DNA from: Rhodoferax sp.
GTDB taxonomy: Bacteria > Pseudomonadota > Gammaproteobacteria > Burkholderiales > Burkholderiaceae_C
Length of the DNA stretch: 64,000 bases
NCBI RefSeq assembly: GCF_030646845.1
Contig: NZ_JAUSLE010000050.1
Span: 53,401-117,400, forward strand
Direction: 5' to 3'
A program made the position numbers and the translations under genes. This document shows positions 1 to 9,640 of this stretch, in pieces. Within the stretch, counting starts at the first letter, position 1, and every line of letters starts with the position of its first letter. A model generated the notes under the pieces. The model saw only the letters and a list, made by a program, of their open reading frames with translations, was not told the origin of the DNA and did no database searches.

Positions 1-1069
1 CGCCGGCCACCCGCAGCGTCTTCACGTCAAGCAATATCTGCCCATAAGGCTGATCCCAGTACAGCCCATGGCTGCCCACCAGAGAAAACACTTCGTTGAC
101 GGATTTTTCTGCGGCCTCGATGGCCAGTTTTTTGGCGATGCTGGATTCCAGCGCATGGTCTTTGCCCTGTCTGACCAGATTGGCGGCATGGTCGCGCACC
201 GCCGAGGCGCCGTACAGCGCGCTGTAGCAGTCGGCAATGGTCCACTGAATCCCCTGAAAATCCGTCACCTTGCTGTCGCCCACATTGCGTTGCTTGGCGT
301 ACCGGATGCCGTCGGACAGCGCACGGCGGGCCTGCCCGATGAGCTCGGAGGCATTGCCCAGGCGGCTGACGTTGAAGGTCGTCAAAAAAGTGGCCATGGC
401 CTGGCCCGGTGCGCCCAGCACCGCACTGTTGGGAACGCGCACGTTGTCGAAGTACATGTCGGCGGTGAGCGCCAGGCGATAGCCCAGCGGGTCAGTCACT
501 TCGGCCCGAAAGCCTGCCAGCCTGGTGTCCACCAGAAAGGCCGTCATGCCTTCTTCCGCCATGGCAAAAACCACGGTGACATCGCAGGCGGCGCCGCCAT
601 TGATATGGATCTTCTTGCCGTTGATGATCCAGTCGTCGCCATCGCGCTTGGCGGTGGTCTGCATGTTCTTCAGCGAGGAGCCGGCACCCGGCTCCGAGAT
701 GGATTCGGAGAACACGATCGTGCCCGCGGACATGCCGGGCAGGTACCTGGTCTTTTGCTCCGGCGTGCCCCAGATCAGAATCCAGATCTGCCCCTGCACC
801 TGTGCCTGTGTGGACGGAAGACCGTGCCGGGCAATCGTTTCGGTGACCAGGCAGTATTCCGGCGCGCTGCCGCCATAGCCCCCAAGCTCCTGGGGCGTCA
901 CCACACCGATCAAACCCTGTTTGCCCAGTTCACGGAATGAGCCCAGCGGCAACTTGCCGTTTTTCAGGCAATCGTCGATTTCATCCTTGTACTCAACGGC
1001 AATGTTGCGAATGGTGTCGACCGCCCGCTTTCCCCACTCGGGGTCTTTCAGTTCCAGATTGACGTTCAT
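1..1069 (-). CDS. Acyl-CoA dehydrogenase, C-terminus cut by window edge
   Basis: An open frame runs leftward from ATG at 1069 off the edge of the window, giving about 356 residues. It begins MNVNLELKDPEWGKRAVDTI and keeps acyl-CoA dehydrogenase features: an N-terminal helical part, a middle beta domain with FSESISEPGAGSS and INGKKIHINGG, and a C-terminal helical part with SRLGNASELIGQARRAL and LVGSHGLYWDQ. These FAD enzymes oxidise acyl-CoA thioesters to 2-enoyl-CoA and pass electrons to ETF. GGAG lies 5 nt before the start. About 20-30 residues appear to be missing. The substrate cannot be told from the sequence. An AraC regulator lies 208 bp upstream on the same strand and may control it. 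Confidence 0.88.
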   Translation of the reverse strand, partial: MNVNLELKDPEWGKRAVDTIRNIAVEYKDEIDDCLKNGKLPLGSFRELGKQGLIGVVTPQELGGYGGSAPEYCLVTETIARHGLPSTQAQVQGQIWILIWGTPEQKTRYLPGMSAGTIVFSESISEPGAGSSLKNMQTTAKRDGDDWIINGKKIHINGGAACDVTVVFAMAEEGMTAFLVDTRLAGFRAEVTDPLGYRLALTADMYFDNVRVPNSAVLGAPGQAMATFLTTFNVSRLGNASELIGQARRALSDGIRYAKQRNVGDSKVTDFQGIQWTIADCYSALYGASAVRDHAANLVRQGKDHALESSIAKKLAIEAAEKSVNEVFSLVGSHGLYWDQPYGQILLDVKTLRVAG

Positions 1070-1228
1070 GGTATCTCCGGCATGCGTGGGTGTCAGTTCA
1101 TCCTGGCCACGGGTTGGGTGATGGCTCACCCTGCTACCGCCAACGCGGTGGACGGGGAGCCGCCTAGGTCCGAATGATCAGGCCCGGCTGACGCGCGCGT
1201 TTTTCACAGGGGGACATCCAATTGCGCA

Positions 1229-1257
1229 TTAGGGACAGGCTCGGGGAAACCCTAGTG
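1229..1257. promoter_or_regulatory. TTAGGG/CCCTAG interrupted palindrome upstream of the acyl-CoA dehydrogenase
   Basis: TTAGGG at 1229-1234 and CCCTAG at 1250-1255 form an interrupted inverted repeat about 160-190 bp before the acyl-CoA dehydrogenase start. The 11-mer AAACCCTAGTG (1247-1257) occurs again at 54125-54135 upstream of another leftward gene, in the same orientation. This suggests a protein-binding site. The protein is not known, and chance is possible. Confidence 0.25.
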
Positions 1258-1277
1258 CAACCCGGCGTTGGCTTTTT

Positions 1278-2321
1278 TTACGCGGCGCCGGGTTCTTTGC
1301 CCTGTGCTGGCGACGAGAGGGCGTCGGCATGCTGGCGTCGGTGGTGGGCGGGCGGCAGCCCATTGCGACGCCGGTACCAGTTCACCAACGCGCTGGTGGA
1401 GTGAAAACCGAACAGGGGCGCCAGGTCACTGATGGGGATGTTTGACTCCAACACATAACGCACGCTGAACTCGCCACGGACTTCTTCGATCAAGCTCGAG
1501 ACGGTCGCGCCCTCGCGCGCCAGTTGCCGATGCACCGTTCGCCTGTCCACTCCCAGGGACGCGGCAATATGCTCGGCATCGCATCGGCCCGTGGGCAGGA
1601 GCTGCATCACCACACGCCGCACATCGTCAGAGCGGCGTGTGCCTGCAGAACCCATCCTGGCTTCGACCAGGCTGCGGGTACAGAGCGAAAACTCGGGGTC
1701 TGCTGCGGGATTGCGCTGGTCGAGCAAGGACACCGGGCAGACAAAGCCGTTGAAATCATGGCTGAAGACGGGGGCGTGGCCAAAGAACTGCAAATGCATG
1801 CGCGGGTCGTCGGGAGCCTCATGCCTGAAACAGACCCGCAGCTGGCTCCCCGCATCCGCAAACTGCCCCAGGAAGATGCGAAATGCCGAACCCTGCACAA
1901 ACTCGCAGAACTGGCGTGACGCACTGCCCGTCGTCACCCGGTTCTCCATCAGGATGTGCGCTGTGTTCCCCTCTTGCTCCAGTGCGTAGACCAGGGATTC
2001 ATTGTGAAAACGGACGAACTCGGTCACCGCCTGCATGATGTCGCGCACCGTAGGGAGGTCACGCAACAACAAGCCCAATTCGCCCAGGTGTGAAAGGCGA
2101 CGGTGTTGCGCAAGGGCCAGACCAAAAGTGGGGCACCGACTGCGCTGCGCCGAGGCCTCCAGCAACGCGCATACCCGTTCGGTTGGCAGCATCAGGTCGC
2201 GCTCGGTGAGGCTGGCCACGGGCAGTCTGGACGCGAGCACCATGGCCACAGGATCCAGCCCGAGGGACCGGGCCACGTCGGCATATTCGGAGAGTGCTGC
2301 GCTGCGGATTCCCGAACTCAT
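1278..2321 (-). CDS. AraC family transcriptional regulator
   Basis: The 347-residue protein has the layout of AraC regulators with the arabinose-binding-like N-terminal ligand domain (about residues 20-200) and a C-terminal double helix-turn-helix. The first HTH reads AEHIAASLGVDRRTVHRQL and the second ISDLAPLFGFHSTSALVNWY (about 296-324), followed by a 23-residue tail. It would bind DNA near its target promoter in response to a small molecule. No strong Shine-Dalgarno precedes the ATG at 2321. It reads toward the acyl-CoA dehydrogenase, which makes control of fatty or aromatic acyl-CoA metabolism a reasonable inference. The 3' end overlaps an inverted repeat (AACCCGGCG at 1259, CGCCGGGTT at 1285) that may serve in termination. 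Confidence 0.88.
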   Translation of the reverse strand: MSSGIRSAALSEYADVARSLGLDPVAMVLASRLPVASLTERDLMLPTERVCALLEASAQRSRCPTFGLALAQHRRLSHLGELGLLLRDLPTVRDIMQAVTEFVRFHNESLVYALEQEGNTAHILMENRVTTGSASRQFCEFVQGSAFRIFLGQFADAGSQLRVCFRHEAPDDPRMHLQFFGHAPVFSHDFNGFVCPVSLLDQRNPAADPEFSLCTRSLVEARMGSAGTRRSDDVRRVVMQLLPTGRCDAEHIAASLGVDRRTVHRQLAREGATVSSLIEEVRGEFSVRYVLESNIPISDLAPLFGFHSTSALVNWYRRRNGLPPAHHRRQHADALSSPAQGKEPGAA

Positions 2322-2387
2322 TGCGGCGCATCCGAAATGGGCGATCCAGGGCTATTCAGCGCAAACATCCAGTCCCGTCCGGGCATT

Positions 2388-2882
2388 TCAGCCTCCCGGG
2401 CTTTTCCGATAGGTGACGAAACTGAAACTCAAGCCGGTGGCCGAGACCTGCCGGTCGCGCGCGACCTCCGTCCATTCCGGCCCGAATTGCGGCGCGTACG
2501 CGTCGCCGTCATAGCTTGCATCGATTTCGGTGACCACCGCCGTGCTCGCCAGCGGCAGGGCCTGGGCGTAGATCTCGGCGCCACCGATCACCCAGGTATC
2601 GCTGTCGGCGGGGCACAGGGCACAAGCCTCGGCCAGCGAATGCGCACGCAAGGCGCCTTGCGCCTGCCAGTCCGTCTGGCGTGTCACGACGATGTTGAGA
2701 CGCCCCGGCAAAGGGCGAAATTTTGGGGGCAACGAATCCCAGGTCTTGCGTCCCATGATGACCGGGCAGCCCAGCGTGGTGCGCTTGAAGTGCGCCATGT
2801 CTTCGGGCAGATGCCAGGGCAGGGTGTTGTTCTGGCCGATCACGCCATTGGCGGCGCGGGCAAAGATGAGGTGCAGTTTCAT
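2388..2882 (-). CDS. folA: Dihydrofolate reductase
   Basis: The 164-residue protein starts [20 protein letters not shown] and carries the DHFR signature LPWHLPEDMAHFKRTTLG, in which the acidic residue of the active site is Glu in PED. It also has the NADPH-binding GRKTWDSLP and WVIGGAEIYAQAL segments. It reduces dihydrofolate to tetrahydrofolate with NADPH, regenerating the cofactor that thymidylate synthase oxidises. Length is normal for bacterial FolA. The start at 2882 overlaps the end of the upstream EamA transporter by 4 nt (ATGA), so translation is probably coupled. A longer in-frame start exists but would lie inside the transporter gene. Confidence 0.95.
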   Translation of the reverse strand: MKLHLIFARAANGVIGQNNTLPWHLPEDMAHFKRTTLGCPVIMGRKTWDSLPPKFRPLPGRLNIVVTRQTDWQAQGALRAHSLAEACALCPADSDTWVIGGAEIYAQALPLASTAVVTEIDASYDGDAYAPQFGPEWTEVARDRQVSATGLSFSFVTYRKSPGG

Positions 2883-3766
2883 GCGATTTTTCCTCGCGTG
2901 CGTGGTGGCAGCAATACAGCGGCAATCGCGGCCATGACAAACACGATGGCCACAAAATCCTGCCAGTTTGGCCATTCGCCGACGATGACGGTGGCCGTCA
3001 TGATGCCGACCACCGGGATGGCCATGATGCTCATGGCGCTGGTGGCGGGCGGCAGGTTGCGGGCCAGCCCCGCCCAGATGATCTGGGCAAAGCCGTAGTT
3101 AATGAGTGCGCCGTAAGCCAGACTGATCCACATCGCCGTGGAAAACTGCCAGACCGGCCATGGTTCGCTGATCCACGCAATACCCCACAGGCAGACACTG
3201 CCAAGAATCATCATCCACACGGTCAGTGTCTCGACCGGCAGTGTCAGGTGCGCGCGTCGCATCATCAGGGTGCCGATCGCCCAGAGCACAGCCGCAAGCT
3301 CCATCCAGACAATGCCCAGCGGACGCCCCGAGAGCGCGGTGAACTCATGAGAAATCAGCAATGCGATGGCTATCGCCACGGCAACAGCAGCAAAGGCCAC
3401 GCGGCGCGTCAGTTTGTCGCCGAGAAACAGCACGCCAATCAGCACCGTCCAGATCGGCATCGTGAAGCCCAGAATCGCAGCACGCCCTGAAGCCAGCTCC
3501 TTGACGCCCAGGATCGACACCGTATGCCAGCCCAGCATGTTGGGAATGCCCAGGGTGATGACCGAGCGCCATTCCCTGCCGGCGGGCAGCATGCGCAGAC
3601 CCCGCGCGCGATAGAATACGTAGAGCCAGAGCGCCCCGCACGTCATGGTGACGGCGCGAAAGTACATTGGCGTGAGCTCGCGTAGCGAGAGCTTCATCAT
3701 TGGCCAGTTGATGCCCCACATCAGGGTGAGCGCCACCAGGCCCAGAAGCTGCCGGCGGTTGATCAC
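2879..3766 (-). CDS. EamA/DMT family transporter between thyA and folA
   Basis: This is an inner-membrane protein with about ten hydrophobic segments in two repeats, opening with [20 protein letters not shown], typical of EamA/DMT permeases. The substrate is unknown; the family exports amino acids, nucleobases and other metabolites. I chose GTG at 3766, which overlaps the thyA stop (GTGTGA), because the hydrophobic first helix follows at once; ATG at 3799 would lie inside thyA. The gene overlaps both neighbours, so it sits inside a thyA-EamA-folA unit. Confidence 0.85.
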   Translation of the reverse strand: MINRRQLLGLVALTLMWGINWPMMKLSLRELTPMYFRAVTMTCGALWLYVFYRARGLRMLPAGREWRSVITLGIPNMLGWHTVSILGVKELASGRAAILGFTMPIWTVLIGVLFLGDKLTRRVAFAAVAVAIAIALLISHEFTALSGRPLGIVWMELAAVLWAIGTLMMRRAHLTLPVETLTVWMMILGSVCLWGIAWISEPWPVWQFSTAMWISLAYGALINYGFAQIIWAGLARNLPPATSAMSIMAIPVVGIMTATVIVGEWPNWQDFVAIVFVMAAIAAVLLPPRTRGKIA

Positions 3767-4575
3767 ACCGCCACCGGCGCCTTGATGGCGGGGTGGCACT
3801 CATAGCCGACCACCTCGAAGTCCTCATACTCGTAGTCGAAGATCGATGCCGGCCGGCGCTTGATGTTGAGCGTGGGGTAGGCCAAGGGTGTGCGGCTGAG
3901 TTGCAGTGCCACCTGCTCCTGGTGGTTGTTGTAGATGTGGCAGTCGCCGCCGGTCCAGATGAAATCCCCCACTGCCAGATCGCACTGCTGCGCCACCATG
4001 TGGGTGAGCAGCGCGTAGCTGGCGATGTTGAAGGGTACGCCGAGAAAAATGTCAGCGCTGCGCTGGTAGAGCTGGCAGCTCAAGCGGCCATCCGCGACAT
4101 AAAACTGGAAGAAGGCATGGCACGGCATCAGCGCCATCTTGTCGAGCTCGGCCACGTTCCAGGCGCTCACGATGATGCGGCGCGAATCGGGGTTGGTCTT
4201 CAGTGTCTTGATGACCTCAGCGATCTGGTCGATGTGGCCGCCGTCGGGCGTGGGCCAACTGCGCCACTGCACGCCATAGACCGGACCCAGGTCACCGTCA
4301 GGCCGGGCCCATTCGTCCCAGATGGACACACCACGTTCTTTGAGCCAGTTGTTGTTGGAGGAACCGGTGAGAAACCACAACAATTCCTGAATGATGGAGC
4401 GCAGGTGCACCTTTTTCGTGGTGACCAGCGGAAAGCCCTCGTTCAGATCGAAACGCATCTGGTAGCCAAACACGCTCTTGGTGCCGGTGCCGGTGCGGTC
4501 GGTCTTGGGCGCGCCGGTGGTGGCCACGTGGCGCATGAAGTCTTCGTACTGGGAGCGGATGGGGCGTGTGGTCAT
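3763..4575 (-). CDS. thyA: Thymidylate synthase
   Basis: The 270-residue protein converts dUMP and methylene-tetrahydrofolate to dTMP and dihydrofolate. The nucleophile is Cys152 in [11 protein letters not shown]. The dUMP phosphate-binding arginines are seen in DRTGTGT (near 26) and [10 protein letters not shown] (131-140). [19 protein letters not shown] and YNNHQEQ follow the ThyA consensus. ATG at 4575 was chosen; a TTG five codons upstream (4590) is the alternative. It is the first gene of an overlapping unit with a transporter and folA, joining the enzyme that makes dihydrofolate with the one that recycles it. Confidence 0.96.
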   Translation of the reverse strand: MTTRPIRSQYEDFMRHVATTGAPKTDRTGTGTKSVFGYQMRFDLNEGFPLVTTKKVHLRSIIQELLWFLTGSSNNNWLKERGVSIWDEWARPDGDLGPVYGVQWRSWPTPDGGHIDQIAEVIKTLKTNPDSRRIIVSAWNVAELDKMALMPCHAFFQFYVADGRLSCQLYQRSADIFLGVPFNIASYALLTHMVAQQCDLAVGDFIWTGGDCHIYNNHQEQVALQLSRTPLAYPTLNIKRRPASIFDYEYEDFEVVGYECHPAIKAPVAV

Positions 4576-4609
4576 GTCATCTTCAAACAATGTTTTTCCA
4601 ATTTTCCCA

Positions 4610-6043
4610 TCAAACCCGAATCACCCGCCCCGGATTCATCAGGTTCTGAGGGTCCAATGCCCGTTTGATGGATCTCATCATTTCCAGCGCTACGGGCGAT
4701 TTGTGTTTTTCCAGCTTGTCCACCTTGAGGCTGCCCACGCCATGCTCGGCCGAGATGGAGCCGTTGAAAGCCGCCACCGAGTCAAACACCAGGGTGTTCA
4801 CTTCTTCTTCGTGCTCCCGCAAAAAGACAGCCGCATCCATGCCCTCGGGGGCCTGCACGTTGTAGTGCAAATTGCCGTCGCCCAGATGGCCGAAATTGAC
4901 CAGGCGCACGCCGGGAATGGCCAGCTGCAGCAGCGCGTCGGTGACGCGCACGAAATCCGGAATGCTGGACACCGGAATCGAGATGTCGTGCTTGATATTC
5001 AGGCCTTCTTCCACCTGCGCCATGGGAATGCTCTCGCGGATGTGCCACAACTGGTTGGTTTGCGACAGGCTTTCCGCGATCACCGCGTCGCTGACACAGC
5101 CCTGATCGAGCGCGGCTTCCAGCAGGTGTTCGAACTGCGCGCGGGTATGCGTCTCCGATTCGTGGCCGGAGTTCTCCAGCAGCACGCAAAACGGTGAATC
5201 CAGGTGCAAGGGCACCAGCAGTTGGGGAAAGTGTCTGGCGACCAGGCTCAGGGCGAACTGTCCCATGACTTCAAATCCGGTGAGTCCCGCGCCCAGGTGA
5301 CGGTGCGCCAGGCCCAGCAGCTTGACCGCCTGCGCCAGCGACGGCACGGCGGCCCATGCCGTCACCTGGGAGGCGGGCAGGGGGTAGAGCTTCATGGTGG
5401 CCGCCGTGATGATGCCCAGCGTGCCCTCCGAGCCAATGAACAGGTCGCGCAGGTCGTAGCCGGTGTTGTCCTTGCGCAGGCCCGACAGGCCATGCCACAC
5501 CTCGCCCTGCGCGGTGACCACCTCCAGCCCCAGGCACAGGTCGCGTGTGTTGCCGTAGCGCACGACCTGGGTGCCGCCCGCGTTGGTGCCCAGATTGCCG
5601 CCGATGGTGCACGTGCCTTCGGCAGCCAGACTGAGGGGAAACAGGAAATCCGCTTCTTCTGCGCGCTCCTGCAGGTTTTGCAGAATGCAGCCCGCCTCCA
5701 CCGTCATGGTCAGGTTGTCCGCGTCCAGTTGGCGCACAGCGTTCATGCGCTGCAGGCTCAGCACAATCTGGCGCCCTGAGGTGTCGGGCGTGGCGCCCAC
5801 GGCCAGGCCGGTGTTGCCGCCCTGGGGCACGATGCTGACACCGCTGGCCGGGTGTTGGCTGCAATACGCAGCACAGGCTTTCACCACCCGCGCCACCTCG
5901 TCGGTGGAGGCGGGCCGCACCACGGCCAGGGCCTTGCCACGGGAGCGCTTGCGCCAGTCCTGCTCCCAGGCGCTCAGGTCGCCATCGGTGAAGACGTGGG
6001 TGGAACCGACGATGTGGCGAAGCTCGTTCAGCAGGCTATCCAT
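4610..6043 (-). CDS. FAD-linked 2-hydroxyacid dehydrogenase (GlcD / D-2-hydroxyglutarate dehydrogenase-like)
   Basis: The 477-residue protein has an N-terminal FAD-binding PCMH domain ([44 protein letters not shown]) and a C-terminal FAD-oxidase domain with [14 protein letters not shown] and [15 protein letters not shown], which carry metal- and substrate-binding histidines. Such enzymes oxidise D-lactate, glycolate or D-2-hydroxyglutarate and pass electrons to the respiratory chain. The exact substrate cannot be chosen by eye. AAGGAAGG precedes the ATG at 6043 by about 8 nt. It is 34 bp upstream of thyA on the same strand and 4 nt from the DUF2069 gene, so co-transcription is likely. Confidence 0.9.
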   Translation of the reverse strand: MDSLLNELRHIVGSTHVFTDGDLSAWEQDWRKRSRGKALAVVRPASTDEVARVVKACAAYCSQHPASGVSIVPQGGNTGLAVGATPDTSGRQIVLSLQRMNAVRQLDADNLTMTVEAGCILQNLQERAEEADFLFPLSLAAEGTCTIGGNLGTNAGGTQVVRYGNTRDLCLGLEVVTAQGEVWHGLSGLRKDNTGYDLRDLFIGSEGTLGIITAATMKLYPLPASQVTAWAAVPSLAQAVKLLGLAHRHLGAGLTGFEVMGQFALSLVARHFPQLLVPLHLDSPFCVLLENSGHESETHTRAQFEHLLEAALDQGCVSDAVIAESLSQTNQLWHIRESIPMAQVEEGLNIKHDISIPVSSIPDFVRVTDALLQLAIPGVRLVNFGHLGDGNLHYNVQAPEGMDAAVFLREHEEEVNTLVFDSVAAFNGSISAEHGVGSLKVDKLEKHKSPVALEMMRSIKRALDPQNLMNPGRVIRV

Positions 6044-6047
6044 GTGA

Positions 6048-6431
6048 TCAACCTTCCTTTCGTACTGCTTTGAGGCGCAGGCGCACATGCAGGGCGCAGG
6101 CCACAAACAGGGTCAGGCACAACACAACCTCGACCATGGCCAGGTAGTTGCTGGGCGGTTTGTCACTGTAGGCGCGCACGGCCCCTTCGGTGAAATAGAG
6201 CCACACCAGCAGGCTGACCCAGCGGTAGGTGTACATGCGGTTTTTCAGCAGACCGGCCAGGGGAATGCACAACGGCAATACTTTGAAGGCCAGCAAAAAG
6301 CTGCCGGGACGGATGGGCGCCAGATAGAGCTCCCAGGCCAGGCCCAGCACGATGAGTCCCAGCAGGCTGCCCACGGCCAGGATACGTGTGGCGAGGACCA
6401 GTGGTGGCGCCGTGTTGTTTTCTGTAATCAT
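6048..6431 (-). CDS. DUF2069 small inner-membrane protein
   Basis: The 127-residue protein has about four hydrophobic segments (LAVGSLLGLIVLGLAW, FKVLPLCIPLAGLL, WVSLLVWLYFTEG, VEVVLCLTLFVACALHV). The pattern NRMYTYRWVSLLVWLYFTEG is typical of DUF2069, a family of unknown function found in proteobacteria. It lies head to head with the YihY gene, with only 21 bp between the two start codons, and 4 nt before the FAD dehydrogenase. Start ATG 6431. Confidence 0.82.
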   Translation of the reverse strand: MITENNTAPPLVLATRILAVGSLLGLIVLGLAWELYLAPIRPGSFLLAFKVLPLCIPLAGLLKNRMYTYRWVSLLVWLYFTEGAVRAYSDKPPSNYLAMVEVVLCLTLFVACALHVRLRLKAVRKEG

Positions 6432-6452
6432 TGGGATGGCATCATAGCGGCC

Positions 6453-7691
6453 ATGAGTTCTCCTTCCACCCCGTCTGTGACCTGGCCTGAGCGCCTTGAA
6501 GCGTTGCTGCACAGCCTGTCCCACTTTCCGTGGAAGAGCACGGCGCTCACCCTGCGCGAGCGTTTTCGGGAAGACCGCCTGGGGCTGACCGCCAGCAGCC
6601 TGACTTTTACCACCACCATTGCCCTGGTGCCCTTCATCACGGTGGCGCTCGCTGTCTTCACGGCGTTTCCCATGTTTGCCAAGTTTCAGGACGTGCTGCA
6701 GAAATGGCTGGTGCAGAGCCTGATTCCCGACAACATTGCGCGCCAGGTGCTGGGCTATCTCACCCAGTTTGCCGGCCAGGCCAGCAAGCTGGGGGGCGCC
6801 GGGGTGGCGATTTTGTTCACCACGGCGCTGGCCCTGATTCTGACCATCGACCGCACGCTCAATGCCATCTGGCGGGTGCGCACGCCGCGACCGTTCGGGC
6901 AGCGGGTGCTGGTGTACTGGGCCGCCGTCACCCTGGGGCCGCTGTTGCTGGGCATCAGCCTGACCATCACGTCCTACGCCATTTCAGCGTCGAAAGGGGT
7001 GGTGGGTGTGATGCCGGGCGGGGTGCAACTGTTGCTGGATGCGCTGCAGTTCTTCCTGATGGCCGGCGGTATGGCCGCGATGTACCACTACGTGCCCAAT
7101 ACCCAGGTGAAATGGGGGCACGCCTGGGCCGGTGGCCTGTTTGTGTCGGCCGGCTTTGAGCTGGCCAAGAAACTGCTGGCCCTGTACTTGGGCAAGGTGC
7201 CCACCTACTCAGTCCTGTATGGCGCATTTGCCACGGTGCCGATCCTGCTGATCTGGATCTACGTCGCCTGGGTGATTGTGTTGCTGGGTGCGGTGATCAC
7301 GGCCTACCTGCCCAGCCTGCTGACGGGTTTGCAGCGCCGGGCGCGGTCGCATGGTCTGCAGTTTCAGCTGGCGCTGGAGACCCTGCAGCAGCTTGACCGC
7401 GTGCGTGCCGCGGCATACAAGGGATTGACGATTGAGCAACTTTCCGTGCTGCTGCGGGTTGACACCCTGCAACTGGAGCCGGTGCTGGAAACCCTGTGCG
7501 AGCTGGACTGGACGGGTCGCCTGGATGAAGAGACGCCCGACCAGACGGCGCGCTATGTTTTTCTGGCCGATCCCGATACCACCCCGCTGGCGCCGCTGCT
7601 CAATGTGCTTCTGCTGCAGCACGATGAGGTGACCCATAATTTATGGGAAAACAGCCTCTGGCCCTCGATGGTATTGCGTCATGCGCTATGA
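6453..7691 (+). CDS. YihY/BrkB family inner-membrane protein
   Basis: The 412-residue protein starts at ATG 6453. The first 300 residues contain about six membrane helices with the family motifs DRLGLTASSLTFTTTIALVP and KWGHAWAGGLFVSAGFE. A soluble C-terminal domain of about 110 residues (LEQLSVLLRVDTLQLEPVLE region) looks like a winged-helix-type extension found in some long family members. YihY proteins were once misnamed ribonuclease BN; their function is not settled. It is transcribed away from the DUF2069 gene and ends convergently with a pirin gene. Confidence 0.88.
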   Translation: MSSPSTPSVTWPERLEALLHSLSHFPWKSTALTLRERFREDRLGLTASSLTFTTTIALVPFITVALAVFTAFPMFAKFQDVLQKWLVQSLIPDNIARQVLGYLTQFAGQASKLGGAGVAILFTTALALILTIDRTLNAIWRVRTPRPFGQRVLVYWAAVTLGPLLLGISLTITSYAISASKGVVGVMPGGVQLLLDALQFFLMAGGMAAMYHYVPNTQVKWGHAWAGGLFVSAGFELAKKLLALYLGKVPTYSVLYGAFATVPILLIWIYVAWVIVLLGAVITAYLPSLLTGLQRRARSHGLQFQLALETLQQLDRVRAAAYKGLTIEQLSVLLRVDTLQLEPVLETLCELDWTGRLDEETPDQTARYVFLADPDTTPLAPLLNVLLLQHDEVTHNLWENSLWPSMVLRHAL

Positions 7692-7793
7692 ATTCAGGAG
7701 CGATCGACGACCGCAGACGCTACGGCGTCATGAGGGTCTGATGCGCAGCGAGTGAACAGAGAGAGTCCGCTGGTTGGCTGCCTCAGTTTCCGC

Positions 7794-8675
7794 TTAAAGA
7801 TTCCACTTGGGTGCGGCAACACGTTGTGTCTCACCTGGAATGGCCTCGAAGCGATCTTCTTCCCAGCGCTGTGCGGCGTCGGCGATACGGGCTCGATCGG
7901 TGGAAACGAAGTTCCACCACATGCGCACCGGCTGCTCCAATGGTGCGCCTCCTATCACTATGAGGCGGGCGCCCAGCGCACCGGCGCGCAGCCGCGCGAC
8001 CGAGTCAACAGGGAGGACCGCCATTTCCTGGGCGGCCATGCTTTCGCCGTTGAGATCGAAGTTGTGTTCCGGGCTGTACACCGCCATCTCCGCCACCAGC
8101 GCTGGCAACTCCCATTCAGTATGCGGCGGCAACTGTACGTCCAGGTACAGGGTTGGTGATGCGGGCTGCACCGGACTGCGCGCGCCAAAAGCCTCGCCCA
8201 CCAGCACGCGAACCTGCACACCGTTGCGCTGTACTTGTGCCGGAAGATCGGCTGCGGGCACATGCTGGAATGACGGTTCGGTCAATTCCAGGGCAGGCGG
8301 GAGTGCCACCCATAGCTGCAGACCATGCAGGCGCCGCGGCTTCCCAAGTTCCTCATTGGTCACCCTCTCGCTGTGCACGATACCCCGACCAGCGGTCATC
8401 CAGTTGATTGCCCCGGGTGTGATCTTCTGCACGGTTCCCAGACTGTCGCGGTGCAGCAGACTGCCCTCAAAAAGATAACTCACGGTCGCCAGGCCAATAT
8501 GCGGGTGAGCTCCGACGTCACTGTCAGTCTCGGGCTGCAATGTGACCGGGCCAAAGTGATCGAAGAACACAAAGGGGCCCACGGCACGCCGGGCTGCTGC
8601 TGGAAGCACACGACGCACTTTCAGGCCATCGGCGAGGGCACTCAGGCGGCCGGTGATACGGAGAATGTCAGACAT
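7794..8675 (-). CDS. Pirin family protein (first of two)
   Basis: The 293-residue bicupin starts at ATG 8675, preceded by AAAGGAG. The N-terminal cupin has the metal-binding pattern of pirins: GAHPHIGLATVSYLFEG with two histidines, then HRDSLG and GRGIVHSE with further His/Glu ligands. Pirins bind iron; some members act as quercetinase-like dioxygenases and others as redox-sensitive regulators. It is the last gene of a leftward run with a second pirin, a glutathione transferase, DoxX and AzoR. The 83-bp gap from the other pirin is the widest in the run except for the AzoR-DoxX gap. Confidence 0.9.
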   Translation of the reverse strand: MSDILRITGRLSALADGLKVRRVLPAAARRAVGPFVFFDHFGPVTLQPETDSDVGAHPHIGLATVSYLFEGSLLHRDSLGTVQKITPGAINWMTAGRGIVHSERVTNEELGKPRRLHGLQLWVALPPALELTEPSFQHVPAADLPAQVQRNGVQVRVLVGEAFGARSPVQPASPTLYLDVQLPPHTEWELPALVAEMAVYSPEHNFDLNGESMAAQEMAVLPVDSVARLRAGALGARLIVIGGAPLEQPVRMWWNFVSTDRARIADAAQRWEEDRFEAIPGETQRVAAPKWNL

Positions 8676-8758
8676 GCTGGCTCCTTTCATGCCAGTTCGG
8701 ACTGGACGCCAATCTCACCTTCGAGCAGGGATGAATGGGCCCTGGTCAGCCATCGGCA

Positions 8759-9640
8759 TCATGCGGCAGATTCGCCCAGGTGCCCATCGCGGAAATCACT
8801 CAGGGCCTGGTAAATTTCCTGCTGACTGTTCATGACAAAAGGACCGTACTGGACGATGGGCTCCTTGAGCGGCTGACCTGAAATCAGCAAGACCCTGGCG
8901 TCGGCGCTTGCCTCGATCACGACACCATCGGCCTGGTCCTCATTGGCCAGTATGGCCATGCGCTGCAATGGCACGGTCTCCCCTGAAATACTGACCTCAC
9001 CGCGATACACATAGACAAAGGCATTGTGTCCGGGCGCCAGCGACTGCTCGAAGCGTGCGCCACTGGGCAGCTGCAGATCCAGATAGCGCGGCTCCGTGAT
9101 TTCACGGGTTACCGCACCCGTCACGCCATGACTTTCGCCGGCAATCACCGTCACGGCCACACCTTGTTCGGTGACAAACTTGGGCAGGTCGCCGTCCTGG
9201 AAATCACGGTACCACGGTGCCTTCATCTTGTCGCGCCTGGGCAGGTTGAGCCACAGCTGAAAGCCTTCCATGACGCCCTCTTCCTGTTGGGGGATTTCAG
9301 AATGGATCACGCCTTTGCCCGCCGTCATCCATTGAACGCCGCCGTTTTGCAGCAGCCCCTCATGGCCGGCGCTGTCGCGGTGCAGCATGCGTCCGGCAAT
9401 CATGTAGGTCACCGTCTCAAAGCCACGGTGTGGGTGGTCCGGGAAGCCGGCAATATAGTCATTGGGGTCGTCGCTGCCGAAGGCGTCGAGCATCAGGAAA
9501 GGGTCAAGCCGATGCTGAAGATTTTGTGTCAGAAGCCGGTTGAGCTTGACGCCGGCGCCATCCGAGGTGGCCTGGCCAGCGATCAGGCGCTCAACGGTCC
9601 GGGACAGCTTGACCGTGTGGTCGTTGGTGCTTGTGTTCAT
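8759..9640 (-). CDS. Pirin family protein (second of two)
   Basis: The 293-residue pirin has the cupin iron-binding set DHPHRGFETVTYMIAG, HRDSAG and GKGVIHSE, and a degenerate C-terminal cupin (VYVYRGEVSISGE). It shares overall organisation with the adjacent pirin but differs strongly in sequence, so this is an old pair rather than a fresh duplication. Its ATG overlaps the glutathione transferase stop by 4 nt (ATGA), showing coupling with that gene. A role in quinone or flavonoid oxidation is likely from context, not shown. Confidence 0.9.
   Translation of the reverse strand: MNTSTNDHTVKLSRTVERLIAGQATSDGAGVKLNRLLTQNLQHRLDPFLMLDAFGSDDPNDYIAGFPDHPHRGFETVTYMIAGRMLHRDSAGHEGLLQNGGVQWMTAGKGVIHSEIPQQEEGVMEGFQLWLNLPRRDKMKAPWYRDFQDGDLPKFVTEQGVAVTVIAGESHGVTGAVTREITEPRYLDLQLPSGARFEQSLAPGHNAFVYVYRGEVSISGETVPLQRMAILANEDQADGVVIEASADARVLLISGQPLKEPIVQYGPFVMNSQQEIYQALSDFRDGHLGESAA

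Noticed and set aside
68..940. Long rightward open frame of 290 codons
   Set aside because: It is the antisense shadow of the acyl-CoA dehydrogenase, whose leftward frame shows clear family motifs.
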